Source of the DNA: Tenacibaculum pacificus
GTDB taxonomy: Bacteria; Bacteroidota; Bacteroidia; Flavobacteriales; Flavobacteriaceae
Direction of reading: 5' to 3'
DNA length: 64,000 nt
Assembly: GCF_027941775.1 (NCBI RefSeq)
Contig: NZ_CP115917.1
Coordinates: 2,151,001-2,215,000 of the forward strand
In this document: positions 44,869-54,283 of the stretch, piece after piece
How the letters are laid out: each line of letters begins with the position of its first letter
How positions within the stretch are numbered: the first letter of the stretch is position 1
Made by a program: the position numbers and the translations under genes
Notes under the pieces: generated by a model
Seen by the model: only the letters and a program-made list of their open reading frames with translations
Databases searched by the model: none
What the model was told of the DNA's origin: nothing

Positions 44869-46984
44869 CTAACCATTTTTTTGTAAAATCGTTAACCCAA
44901 CTCTTATTTCTCCATACGGAACTTTTTCTCCTAAAAACTCGAAATATGGTTTTAACGTTGGTTCATTTTTTAAAACTTTTTTAGCATTTGCTATTAATTT
45001 TAAGGTATCTACAGAGATAAATTTATTTAGATTAATATCTTTTCCTTCCAAATATAATTTTGATAAATGAGAAAATATTGTTGGTGATTTTAAATTTCGT
45101 TTCTCCGCTATTTCATCAATTGTAAAACCTTCTTTGTATAATTTATAGGTTTCTAAAGTCGTATCTTTTTTACCTTGTTTTTTATGTTTGATAAATTTTT
45201 TAATTTCTTCCATAAATTCACCTCCGTACACTTCTAACTTTCGATTTCCTACACCACTAATGGCTAAAAATGCCGAATCTGTTTGCGGACGTTCATTTTC
45301 TAAGGCTCGTAATGTGGCATCACTAAAAATCAAATAAGCAGGAATATCTTCTTCTTTTGCAATACGAGTACGTAATTTTCGTAAAGCTTCAAATAAACTA
45401 CCAGTTGTAGTTTTTGTTGTTGATTTTTTCCTTTTTACACCTGCTACTTTTACTTCTTTTTTGAACTCAACAGGAGTTGTTAATTGAACTTTTTCACCAT
45501 CAAAAAGAACTTTTTTAGAAAAATCAGTTAGTTGTAAATTATTTTTTAAATGAAAAGCTATCTGACAATATCCTTGATTTATCAACTGAATAATATAATG
45601 TTGCCAATGTTGCCAAGAAATATCATTTCCAATACCGTAGGTTTTTAAAGTTTGATAATTCTTATCTAAAACTCCTGCGTTTTTTGCACCTCGAAGTACA
45701 TCAATAACAGTTCCCATTCCTTCTTTTTCTCTCAATCTGTAAACAGCCGAAAGGGCTTTTTGAGCGATAATAGTTCCATCAAAAAACTGAACTGGATTTT
45801 TACAAACATCACAATTTCCACAATTTTTTTCGATTAATTCGCCAAAATAACTCAACAGAATTTTTCGCCTACAAACGGTTGCTTCAGAAAATTGTTTCAT
45901 ACGATCTAATTTCGCATTTTCTAATTCTTGATTATTTCCATTTTCAATAAATTGACGCAACTGAATTACATCCGCATAACTATGAAAAAGCAAAGCTTGA
46001 GCAGGTAATCCGTCTCTTCCTCCACGCCCTATTTCCTGATAATATCCTTCAATATTTTTGGGCATATTATAATGAATTACCCAACGTACATTCGATTTAT
46101 CGATTCCCATTCCAAACGCAACCGTTGCACAAATAATTTGCACGTCATCTTTAATAAAATCTTCTTGATTTTTTGCACGTTCTTCAAAATTTAAACCTGC
46201 ATGATACGCTTTTGCATTGATATTATTTTGCTTTAATTTACTCGATAATTGCTCGGTTGCTTTTCGACTTAAGCAATAAATAATTCCTGCATCATTTGGC
46301 TTTTTATTGATAAATTTAATAATCTGTTGTACTCTATCATTTGCAGGTAGAACCTCTAAACTGATGTTTTCTCGATTAAAAGAACTCACATATTTAGTTG
46401 CATTTGGTACAGCTAATTGTGCTAAAATATCTTCTTGAGTCGCTTTATCAGCAGTAGCAGTTAAAGCGATAATTGGTACATCGGGTAAGGTTCTTTTCAG
46501 AAAAGATAATTGTTTATAAGAAGGTCTAAAATCACTGACCCCAAGAAGAAATACAATGTGCTTCATCAATAGCAACACAACTAATATATTGCTGATTTAA
46601 TAAGTTTTGAAGCAATGCTAAACTCTCAGGAGCAACGTATAAAAGCTTCACTTTTTTATTGATAACCGCATCAAAAACGGCTTTTTGCTCTTCCGAAGAT
46701 TGACTACTATTATAATACGTTGCAGGTATTCCGTTGGCTTTTAAACTATCAACCTGATCTTTCATCAGCGCAATTAATGGCGATATTACCAAAGTAATTC
46801 CTTCAAAAAATAATGCAGGCAACTGAAAACAAATAGATTTCCCTCCTCCTGTTGGCATTATTACTAAGGTATCTTTTTTAGCTAAAACATTTTCAATAAT
46901 TGCTTTTTGCTGTAACCGAAAACTGTCGTATCCAAAATTAGTTTTTAATTTTGCTAGTAAATCTTGTTCTGTTAGCTGTATCAT
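44869..46984 (-). pseudogene. recQ: ATP-dependent DNA helicase RecQ, one frameshift
   Basis: About 704 residues after repair. Helicase motifs: FGYDSFRLQQKAIIENVLAK, MPTGGGKSICFQLPAL, SPLIALMKDQVDSL, AIDEAHCISSWG, ALTATADKATQEDIL and HYNMPKNIEGYYQEIGRGGR. A Cys4 zinc region (CRRKILLSYFG, NCGNCDVCKNP), an RQC winged helix and an HRDC domain (RIAKEEDIPAYLIFSDATL) follow. The frame breaks at 46533-46537: on the coding strand CAGTG, where removing one G gives SWGHDFRPSYKQLS. RecQ unwinds DNA 3'-5' in recombination and fork repair. Confidence 0.92.
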
Positions 46985-47058
46985 TTCACAAAAATAATCA
47001 TAAAAAAAAACGTAGAAATTAAATTCTACGTTTCTTTTAAATACTTATTAAAATATTT

Positions 47059-47143
47059 TGAAGCTATTTCCCGCTTTCCGCACTCGCTTTTTTTTGAAAA
47101 AAAATCAAAAAAAGAGCTCAAACAATTGCTTCAATCGGGGCTA
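47059..47143 (-). repeat. Dispersed intergenic repeat element, copy 2
   Basis: Nearly identical to 17904-17995 in both conserved arms (GAAGCTATTTCCCGCTTTCC and GCTTCAATCGGGGCTA), with a shorter A/T middle. On the minus strand it follows trpA by about 55 bases, the same placement as copy 1 after its upstream gene. Confidence 0.75.
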
Positions 47144-47198
47144 AACATTTTTACTTTATTATTTACAACTATTAAAACAAATTGCATCTTTATAGAAA

Positions 47199-47966
47199 TT
47201 AAGCATTGATAACAGTACTAACAAAATTAGAAATTCCTTCAACGCCATTTTTATCTAAATCTTTAATAAAAGCAGAACCAATAATTGCACCATCGGCATA
47301 ATTACAAGCTGTTGTAAATGTTTTATTGTCTGATATACCAAAACCGACTACTAATTTACTTTTTAAATTCATTGCTTCAATTCGCTTAAAGTAATCAATT
47401 TGTTCTGTTGATATTTCTCCTTTTGCTCCTGTAATAGATGCCGAAGCAACTACATAAATAAAAGCATCAGTAAGTGCATCAATTTTTCGAATACGTTCTT
47501 CAGATGTATGAGGCGTAATTAAAAACACATTAGTAATTCCGTATTTTTCGAACAACGCTTTATAATGATTTTCATATTCAATCATTGGTAAATCAGGAAA
47601 AATAACAGTTTTCATACCGCAATCTTGTACTGCTTGACAAAATTTATTTTCACCATATTTAATAAGCTGATTCAAATATCCCATTAAAACCAATGGCGTT
47701 TTATTGGTATCTTTAACTGATTTTAGTTGCTCAAAAACAACATCTAAATTCATTCCATTTTGCAAAGCTCTATGACTACTATCTTGTATTGTAGTTCCAT
47801 CTGCTAAAGGGTCAGAATATGGTAAACCAACTTCTATAAAATCGACACCATTTTCACTTAAATCGTGTATAATTTTGGTGGTATCATCTAACTTTGGAAA
47901 ACCTGCTGTAAAAAATATAGAAAGTAAATTCTTTTTTTCTTGAAATATTTCTTTTAATAATTTCAT
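47199..47966 (-). CDS. trpA: Tryptophan synthase alpha subunit
   Basis: 255 residues. Catalytic Glu in GVDFIEVGLPYSDPLADG and Asp in TVIFPDLPMIEYEN. VFLITPHTSEERI and the phosphate site LVVGFGISDNKTF with GAIIGSAF are present. It cleaves indole-glycerol phosphate and passes indole to TrpB. It is the last gene of the trp operon and starts four bases after trpB. Confidence 0.95.
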   Translation of the reverse strand: MKLLKEIFQEKKNLLSIFFTAGFPKLDDTTKIIHDLSENGVDFIEVGLPYSDPLADGTTIQDSSHRALQNGMNLDVVFEQLKSVKDTNKTPLVLMGYLNQLIKYGENKFCQAVQDCGMKTVIFPDLPMIEYENHYKALFEKYGITNVFLITPHTSEERIRKIDALTDAFIYVVASASITGAKGEISTEQIDYFKRIEAMNLKSKLVVGFGISDNKTFTTACNYADGAIIGSAFIKDLDKNGVEGISNFVSTVINA

Positions 47967-47970
47967 CTAC

Positions 47971-49149
47971 TTACTCTTTTAAATGCTTCATATACGTTTC
48001 TAAATCCTTATCACCTCTTCCAGATAAGTTTATAATAATTACTTGGTCTTTTTTCAAATCTATTTTAGATAAAACGGCCAATGCATGTGCTGTTTCTAAA
48101 GCAGGAATAATTCCTTCTAATTTGGTTAATTCAAAAGCAGCTTCTAAAGCTTCATCATCTGTTGCATTTAAAAACTGTGCACGTTTTGTTTCGTGTAAAA
48201 ATGCATGTAAAGGACCAACTCCAGGATAATCTAATCCTGCAGAAATAGAATATGGCTCTGTAATTTGTCCGTATTCATCTTGCATTAAAATAGTTTTACT
48301 TCCATGAATTACACCAACTTGTCCTAATTGAGATGTTGCTGCACTTTCACCAGAATCAACTCCTAAACCACCAGCTTCTACTGCTACTAAACCTACTTCT
48401 TCATCTTCTAAATAATGATAAAAAGCACCCGCAGCATTAGAACCACCTCCAACACAAGCAATAATTGTATCAGGGTTTTCTTTTCCTGTTTTTTCTTTTA
48501 GTTGCCATTTCATTTCTTCTGAAATAATAGCTTGTAAACGTGCTACCATATCAGGATACGGAGCAGGACCAACAACAGAACCAATTAAATAATAACTATC
48601 TGGATGCTGAATCCAATAACGAATTGCTTCGTTTGTAGCATCTTTTAAGGTTTTACTTCCGCTTAATGCAGGTACAACTTTAGCTCCTAACATTTTCATT
48701 CGGGCAACATTGGGCGCTTGCCTAGCAATGTCTTTTTCTCCCATAAAAACAATACACTCTAAGCCCATTAAAGCACAAACTGTAGCCGTTGCAACACCAT
48801 GTTGCCCAGCACCTGTTTCTGCTATAATTTTTGTTTTACCTAGCTTTTTTGCTATTAAAATTTGCCCAACAGTATTGTTTACTTTGTGTGCTCCTGTATG
48901 ATTTAAATCTTCACGTTTTAAATAAATAGTAGCACCATATTTTTCTGATAATCTTTCTGCCAAATACAACGGAGTAGGACGTCCAACATAATCTTTTAAT
49001 AAAGCTTTATATTCGTCTTGAAACTCTTTAGATTCGATAATTTTAATATAATTATCTTCTAATTCTAGTACGTTTGGATGTAATAATTCAGGAATAAATG
49101 CACCACCGAATTGCCCGTAATATCCTTCTTTAGTTGGTTGATATTTCAT
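47971..49149 (-). CDS. trpB: Tryptophan synthase beta subunit
   Basis: 392 residues. N-terminus [21 protein letters not shown] lysine in [18 protein letters not shown]. Glu in [23 protein letters not shown] phosphate loop [20 protein letters not shown]-terminal [13 protein letters not shown]. It condenses indole with serine to make tryptophan. It begins seven bases after trpF in the operon. Confidence 0.96.
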   Translation of the reverse strand: MKYQPTKEGYYGQFGGAFIPELLHPNVLELEDNYIKIIESKEFQDEYKALLKDYVGRPTPLYLAERLSEKYGATIYLKREDLNHTGAHKVNNTVGQILIAKKLGKTKIIAETGAGQHGVATATVCALMGLECIVFMGEKDIARQAPNVARMKMLGAKVVPALSGSKTLKDATNEAIRYWIQHPDSYYLIGSVVGPAPYPDMVARLQAIISEEMKWQLKEKTGKENPDTIIACVGGGSNAAGAFYHYLEDEEVGLVAVEAGGLGVDSGESAATSQLGQVGVIHGSKTILMQDEYGQITEPYSISAGLDYPGVGPLHAFLHETKRAQFLNATDDEALEAAFELTKLEGIIPALETAHALAVLSKIDLKKDQVIIINLSGRGDKDLETYMKHLKE

Positions 49150-49156
49150 TTTTTAT

Positions 49157-49840
49157 CTATTTAGTATTCCTCACGGGTTTAAAAAACATTGAGGTTTTTT
49201 TAAATTTTGTTATATCTTTTACTGATTTTAAACCAGCTTCAATTTCAAATTTACTATTTACATCTAAAGCATAAATTGGTAAATTTAATACGCGTAATTT
49301 TTTAATTTCTGATACTTCTTCTAATCCAATTCCGCCACTTAAAAAAAATGGTTTTGTTAAATTATATTTCTGAAGAACAGACCAATCAAAAGTAATTCCG
49401 TTTCCTCCTCGTTCTTTTCCTTTAGTATCGAATAAAAAGAAATCAACTAATGATTCGTATGGTTTTAAAACTTCAAAATCGAAACTATCTTTAATTCCAA
49501 ATACTTTTATCAATTCTGGAATTTTATATTTAAGATGTTGCTTTTTTTCAGCAATACTTTCTTCAAAAATGATTCTTAAACGCTCTACATATTCTGGAGA
49601 TTCATCGCCATGTAATTGCAACGTATTTAAACCATATTCTTCAGTTAATGAAACTACAATTTCTGGAATTTCATTCACAAAAACACCTACTTTTTTTATC
49701 TCTTTAGGTAAATCTGGAATAATTCCTTCAAAATTTCTTTTTGATTTCTCATAGAAAATAAATCCTAAATAATCAGGTTGCAATGCTGCAACTTGTTGGA
49801 TATTTTCTACATATTTCATTCCACAAACTTTCAATTTCAT
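49157..49840 (-). CDS. trpF: Phosphoribosylanthranilate isomerase
   Basis: 227 residues. The catalytic Cys is in MKLKVCGMKYVENIQQ. PDYLGFIFYEKSKRNFEG, TLQLHGDESPEYVERL, the catalytic Asp in FLFDTKGKERGGNGITFDW, and PFFLSGGIGLEEV complete the barrel. It carries out the Amadori rearrangement of PRA to CdRP, third step of tryptophan synthesis. It starts two bases after trpC. Confidence 0.94.
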   Translation of the reverse strand: MKLKVCGMKYVENIQQVAALQPDYLGFIFYEKSKRNFEGIIPDLPKEIKKVGVFVNEIPEIVVSLTEEYGLNTLQLHGDESPEYVERLRIIFEESIAEKKQHLKYKIPELIKVFGIKDSFDFEVLKPYESLVDFFLFDTKGKERGGNGITFDWSVLQKYNLTKPFFLSGGIGLEEVSEIKKLRVLNLPIYALDVNSKFEIEAGLKSVKDITKFKKTSMFFKPVRNTK

Positions 49841-49842
49841 AT

Positions 49843-50631
49843 TTATCTTATTTGAGCGATAAAATCTTTACAAGCTTCTCCAGGATTTTTTGTTTTCATA
49901 AAATTTTCTCCTATTAAAAACCCTTGAAAACCATGTTCTTTTAATCCTGTAATAATCCTTGGATCTGAAATTCCACTTTCTGAAACCTTAATTGCGGTAT
50001 CAGGAATTTGTCCAGCTAAGTTGATAGAATGTTCTAAATCAACTTCAAAAGTTTTTAAATTTCTATTATTAATTCCGATAATTTTATTATCCAAATCACC
50101 AATTTTATCTAAATCTTCTTGTGTGTGGATTTCATATAAAACTTCTAAACCTAAATCGGTTGCTAATTGTCCATAATTTTTAAGTTCTTGTTTTGTTAAA
50201 CAAGCCGCAATTAACAATATAACATCTGCTCCTATTGCTTTTGCTTCAACAATTTGAAAACCATCAACAATAAAATCTTTTCTTAAAATTGGTATTTGCT
50301 GATTTACAGTTCTAGCTTCTAACAAATCTGCCATTGTTCCGCCAAAAAAAGAAGTATCTGTTAAAATAGATTGAGCAGCAACATTGGCATTTAAATATCC
50401 TTCGGTTACTTCTAATATTGTAGAGGTATCGTTAATAATTCCTTTTGATGGAGATTTACGTTTATATTCGGCAATAATTCCTGTTGAACCTACTGTTAAT
50501 AATGACTTTTTTAATGAAAAAGGGGCATTTTTAAAATTTGGGCTCTTTACCAATTTACTAACAGGAACTTCTGCTTTAATTTTAGCAACTTCTGTTTTCT
50601 TAAAGGCAATTATTTTATCTAATATTGTCAT
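49843..50631 (-). CDS. trpC: Indole-3-glycerol phosphate synthase
   Basis: 262 residues. Catalytic Glu/Lys in GIIAEYKRKSPSKGIINDTS. Then ILTDTSFFGGTMADLLEAR, PILRKDFIVDGFQIVEAKAI (Lys), IIGINNRNLKTFEVD and VSESGISDPRIITGL. It forms the indole ring from CdRP. It is separate from trpF rather than fused as in E. coli. It lies 67 bases after trpD. Confidence 0.95.
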   Translation of the reverse strand: MTILDKIIAFKKTEVAKIKAEVPVSKLVKSPNFKNAPFSLKKSLLTVGSTGIIAEYKRKSPSKGIINDTSTILEVTEGYLNANVAAQSILTDTSFFGGTMADLLEARTVNQQIPILRKDFIVDGFQIVEAKAIGADVILLIAACLTKQELKNYGQLATDLGLEVLYEIHTQEDLDKIGDLDNKIIGINNRNLKTFEVDLEHSINLAGQIPDTAIKVSESGISDPRIITGLKEHGFQGFLIGENFMKTKNPGEACKDFIAQIR

Positions 50632-50698
50632 TTTTTTATGCTTTTGTAATTTTTATGAGTTTTAAATTTTAGTAACTCATTATAATTAACTTTTTACT

Positions 50699-51685
50699 TT
50701 ATGCTATTAATTTGACTAAACATTCTTTTGCTTTCAATCCTAATAAAGAATCTTTTGCTTCTTGATACGCTTGTTCAAAACTCTTTTTATCATCAACAAT
50801 TTTTAAAGCAAATGCAGCATTTGTTAACACAACACTATTTTGTGCTTCAGTACCGTTTCCTTCAATAATATTTTTGAATATTTTAGCTGCATCAGCAACC
50901 GATTTACCTCCAAAAACATCTGATTGTTGTAATCTTTTTTGTCCTAAATCTTCTGGATTAATTAATTGTTCTCCATTTTTAGTGAATAACTTAAATCCGC
51001 TTGTTAATGAAATTTCATCATAACCATCAAGTGCGTGTACAATTCCGTAATTAGTTCCTTCTTCTTGCAAAATATAATTGTACAAACGTGCAACTTCTAA
51101 ATTAAACGTTCCTAATAATTGATTTTTTGGTGAACTCGGATTTACCAAAGGACCCAACATATTAAAAAACGTTTTTAACGCTAATTCTTTTCTTGTTGCG
51201 CTCACCGCTTTCATTGCTGGATGAAATTTTGGCGCGTGTAAAAAACAAATATTTGCTTTTTCTAAGTGCGATTTTAAAATAGCTTCATCATTTGTAAATT
51301 GATATCCGAAACTTTCTAACATATCAGAAGAGCCTGATTGAGAAGATACGGAATAATTTCCATGTTTTGCTACTTTTTGTCCTGTTCCTGCAACTACAAA
51401 AGAGGTCATTGTAGATATATTGAACGTATCTTTTCCATCGCCACCAGTTCCTACAATATCAATAGTATTATATTCTGAAAAATCAACTTTTATAGCCAAT
51501 TCAATTAACGCATTTCTAAAACCTGCAAGCTCATCAACAGAAATTGGACGCATCATAAAAACAGTCATAAATGATGCTAAATGTGCTTCGTTAAATTTTC
51601 CTGAAGCAATATCAATTAAAACCTGTTTTGCTTCAAGTTTTGTTAATCTTTTATGTTGATATAAATTATTTAAAATTTCTTTCAT
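50699..51685 (-). CDS. trpD: Anthranilate phosphoribosyltransferase
   Basis: 328 residues. Phosphoribosyl-binding motif DIVGTGGDGKDTFNISTM, then KHGNYSVSSQSGSSDMLESF, FLHAPKFHPAMKAVSATRKE and RTFFNMLGPLVNP-type segment (KTFFNMLGPLVNPSSPKNQL). It joins anthranilate and PRPP. It is not fused to the glutaminase domain, which is encoded by the upstream trpG 13 bases away. Confidence 0.95.
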   Translation of the reverse strand: MKEILNNLYQHKRLTKLEAKQVLIDIASGKFNEAHLASFMTVFMMRPISVDELAGFRNALIELAIKVDFSEYNTIDIVGTGGDGKDTFNISTMTSFVVAGTGQKVAKHGNYSVSSQSGSSDMLESFGYQFTNDEAILKSHLEKANICFLHAPKFHPAMKAVSATRKELALKTFFNMLGPLVNPSSPKNQLLGTFNLEVARLYNYILQEEGTNYGIVHALDGYDEISLTSGFKLFTKNGEQLINPEDLGQKRLQQSDVFGGKSVADAAKIFKNIIEGNGTEAQNSVVLTNAAFALKIVDDKKSFEQAYQEAKDSLLGLKAKECLVKLIA

Positions 51686-51698
51686 GTTCTAAAAGATT

Positions 51699-52277
51699 TT
51701 ATTTTTTAACGTTGTTTAAAAAATTTCTAACAAGTTGTTCACCTACATCTGTTAATATTGATTCTGGGTGAAATTGAACTGCCGATATATTAAATTCTTT
51801 ATGCTGAATTGCTTGAACTCCTCCTTGCTCATCTTTTGCCGTAATCATTAATTCTGATGGAAAATTATCGTGAGAGGCTGTCCAAGAATGATATCTTGCT
51901 GCTTTAAATTTAGTTGGAATATCTTTAAAAATAACTGCATCTTTTTTGATGATTTCCATTTCTGTAGCAACACCATGAAATACTTCTCCCATGTTTTCTA
52001 TTGCTCCGCCAAAAACTTCTGTTATTGCTTGTAAACCTAAACAAACTCCAAAAATAGGTTTTTTACCTGCGTATTGTTTTATAACGTCTTTTAAAATACC
52101 TGCTTCGTCAGGAATTCCTGGACCTGGTGATAAAATAATAACGTCATATCTGTCAATTTCTGTAACCGAAATTTCATCGTTTCTATATACGTCTGGCAAA
52201 TTACCTGTAATATCTTCTACCATGTGTACCAAATTGTAGGTAAACGAATCGTAATTATCTAGTATTAATATTTTCAT
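51699..52277 (-). CDS. trpG: Anthranilate synthase glutamine amidotransferase subunit
   Basis: 192 residues. Class I glutaminase: ILDNYDSFTYNLVHMVED, VIILSPGPGIPDEAGIL, nucleophile Cys in PIFGVCLGLQAITEVFGG, and the His-Glu pair in ISAVQFHPESILTDVG. It supplies ammonia to TrpE. In many bacteria it also serves folate synthesis. It lies 188 bases after trpE with a dispersed repeat element between. Confidence 0.94.
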   Translation of the reverse strand: MKILILDNYDSFTYNLVHMVEDITGNLPDVYRNDEISVTEIDRYDVIILSPGPGIPDEAGILKDVIKQYAGKKPIFGVCLGLQAITEVFGGAIENMGEVFHGVATEMEIIKKDAVIFKDIPTKFKAARYHSWTASHDNFPSELMITAKDEQGGVQAIQHKEFNISAVQFHPESILTDVGEQLVRNFLNNVKK

Positions 52278-52387
52278 TTTTTTCTAATTGTAATTGCCTA
52301 ATAAATGTTGTTATTTATAAGTCAATTTGTTTGTTTATTTTTTTAAGATATTAATGAATAATCTAAATAATATCTTAAAACTCGCTT

Positions 52388-52468
52388 TTGCGTTAGGGAT
52401 TGAAACGGCATCCTTTTTATTTTTTTTCAAATAAAAAGATATAGTGGAAAGCCCGCCCGAACGCCCTA
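52388..52468 (+). repeat. Dispersed intergenic repeat element, divergent copy 3
   Basis: The sequence TTAGGGATTGAAACGGCATC, an A/T hairpin, then TAGTGGAAAGCCCGCCCGAA occupies the trpE-trpG gap and touches the trpE stop. It shares GATTGAA-x-C, and GxGGAAAGC, with the minus-strand reading of copies 1 and 2. I recall this type from many Flavobacteriia. Confidence 0.6.
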
Positions 52469-53857
52469 AATATTTTCTGCCAAAATTAACGCTTTTTTCA
52501 GAGCTGCTAATTTATTATTTACTTCTTGTAATTCTTTTTCTTCATCAGAATGAATTACAATTCCTGCTCCTGCTTGATAATATAAAACATTGTTTTTACT
52601 AACAAACGAGCGAATAGCAATGGCTAAATTTACCGAACCGTCTAAACCGATTATTCCGACTGCACCTCCGTAAAAACCTCTTGATTGGTTTTCGTAGCTA
52701 TCGATTAATTGCATCGCTTTGTATTTTGGTGCGCCACTTAAAGTTCCTGCTGGAAAAGTATCTCCAACTATTTCAATCGGATTTCCTTTTATTTTTCCTT
52801 GCACAGTCGATACCAAGTGGATTACATGGCTAAAATATTGAACTTCTTTAAATACCTCAACTTTTACATTATCGGCATGTTTACTTAAATCGTTTCGTGC
52901 TAAATCAACTAGCATTACGTGTTCGGCAGTTTCTTTTTTATCTTCGGATAATTTTTTACCAAGCTTTATGTCTTCCGCCATATCGCCAGTTCTTCTGAAA
53001 GTTCCTGCAATTGGATTGATGGTTGCTTTTCCTGCACTAATTTTAATTTGTGCTTCTGGTGAAGATCCCATTAATTTAAACGAACCGTAATCGAAATAAA
53101 ATAAATAAGGCGATGGATTTATTGAACGTAATGCTCGATAAACATTAAATTCATCTCCCTTAAATTTTTGTTGAAATTGACGAGATAAAACCAATTGAAA
53201 AACATCACCTCTTTTACAGTGCGATTTTGCTTTTACAACATATTCTTTAAAATCTTCATTGGTACAATTTGAAGTTTCTTGTCCATCGATTTCAAATTTT
53301 TGAGTATTGAAAGCTTGTGCTTCAATGATGGTTTCTACTTCTGAAATTCTTGATTCAGTTCCTGCTTCTACGTTTTCAATAATCGTCATTTCATCATTAA
53401 AATGATTGATGGCGATTATAAATCTGTAAAAACTATACTGCATTAAAGGTATTTTTGACGGTGCATCTTTTACATTTAATGCGATGTTTTCAAAATACTG
53501 TACACTATCATATGTTGAGTAACCGTATAATCCGTTAAACGATTTTAAGACAGGATCACAATCTAAATCTATCGATTTTGAAAAACTATCAAATAAGGTA
53601 TAAAAATTCTTATCGATACTGTTTTTTTCAATAACTTTTCCTTGTTTAGAAACAACAAAATCGTGATTTTCTACTTTCATTGTTACCACAGGTTCAATAG
53701 CTATAAAAGAAAAACTTTCTTCTTTACTATGATAATCTGAACTCTCTAGTAATAAGGTATTAGCATATTTATCTCTAAATCTTAAATACAAACCTACTGG
53801 AGTAACTGTATCTGAAATTCGTTTTTTACTAACCGTTTTGAATGTTGTTTTATTCAT
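52466..53857 (-). CDS. trpE: Anthranilate synthase component I
   Basis: 463 residues. Chorismate-binding core: YFDYGSFKLMGSSPEAQIKI, INPIAGTFRRTGDMAEDIKL, EHVMLVDLARNDLSKHADNV, VIHLVSTVQGKIKG, FPAGTLSGAPKYKAMQLID and YYQAGAGIVIHSDEEKE. The N-terminal Trp feedback region has LLESSDYHSKEESFSFIA (the conserved LLES). It makes anthranilate from chorismate. It is the first structural gene of the operon, 19 bases after the attenuator terminator. Confidence 0.95.
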   Translation of the reverse strand: MNKTTFKTVSKKRISDTVTPVGLYLRFRDKYANTLLLESSDYHSKEESFSFIAIEPVVTMKVENHDFVVSKQGKVIEKNSIDKNFYTLFDSFSKSIDLDCDPVLKSFNGLYGYSTYDSVQYFENIALNVKDAPSKIPLMQYSFYRFIIAINHFNDEMTIIENVEAGTESRISEVETIIEAQAFNTQKFEIDGQETSNCTNEDFKEYVVKAKSHCKRGDVFQLVLSRQFQQKFKGDEFNVYRALRSINPSPYLFYFDYGSFKLMGSSPEAQIKISAGKATINPIAGTFRRTGDMAEDIKLGKKLSEDKKETAEHVMLVDLARNDLSKHADNVKVEVFKEVQYFSHVIHLVSTVQGKIKGNPIEIVGDTFPAGTLSGAPKYKAMQLIDSYENQSRGFYGGAVGIIGLDGSVNLAIAIRSFVSKNNVLYYQAGAGIVIHSDEEKELQEVNNKLAALKKALILAENI

Positions 53858-53876
53858 TTTAATTTTATTATTAAAA

Positions 53877-53908
53877 ACAAAAAAGGCTTATCGTGAGATA
53901 AGCCTTTT
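53877..53908 (-). terminator. trp operon attenuator terminator
   Basis: On the minus strand GGCTTATC/GATAAGCC form an 8-bp stem with loop TCAC, followed by TTTTTT. Its 5' half plus loop (TCTCAC) can instead pair with GTGAGA just after the leader peptide, which would break the terminator. Confidence 0.85.
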
Positions 53909-53942
53909 CTTTATATAATATATACATATAGGGTTCTTCTCA

Positions 53943-53990
53943 CTTATTTATTAAGAGAGTTCCACCACCATATGTTGTTTTGTTTCATCA
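53943..53990 (-). CDS. trpL: trp leader peptide
   Basis: A 15-residue ORF, MMKQNNIWWWNSLNK, with three consecutive Trp codons (53969-53961), ends 35 bases before the attenuator hairpin of the trp operon. After the Trp codons, CTCTCTT can pair with AAGTGAG (region 1:2). GTGAGA can pair with TCTCAC of the terminator (2:3). GGCTTATC/GATAAGCC is the terminator (3:4). A ribosome stalled at the Trp codons would cover region 1 and free region 2, giving read-through. This is classical transcription attenuation. A -7 element TATCTTTG lies at 54005-53998. Confidence 0.85.
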
Positions 53991-54283
53991 TTATGATACA
54001 AAGATATAAAAATTATTTTAATAATTAATTTGTTCCTTAAAATCTTGTCAATTTTAAAATTAAATGTTTTTATATAAAAAAATATCTAAAAAGAATAAAA
54101 ACAATTTTAAAGTTATAATAACAAACTAAAATAAACAATAAAATTAAAATATGTAATCAAAATGAACATTATTGTTTATAAAAACAAACTCTTATATGAT
54201 ATTTGCAGTATAAAAAAGAACAATAAAATATTCAATTATTGAAAAATTAATAATTTGAATATCAAAATATAAAAAGTAGAATT

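Noticed and set aside
46533-46537. recQ as two real genes or a genuine pseudogene
   Set aside because: One inserted base within CATG restores SWGHDFRPS; both halves are otherwise fully conserved.
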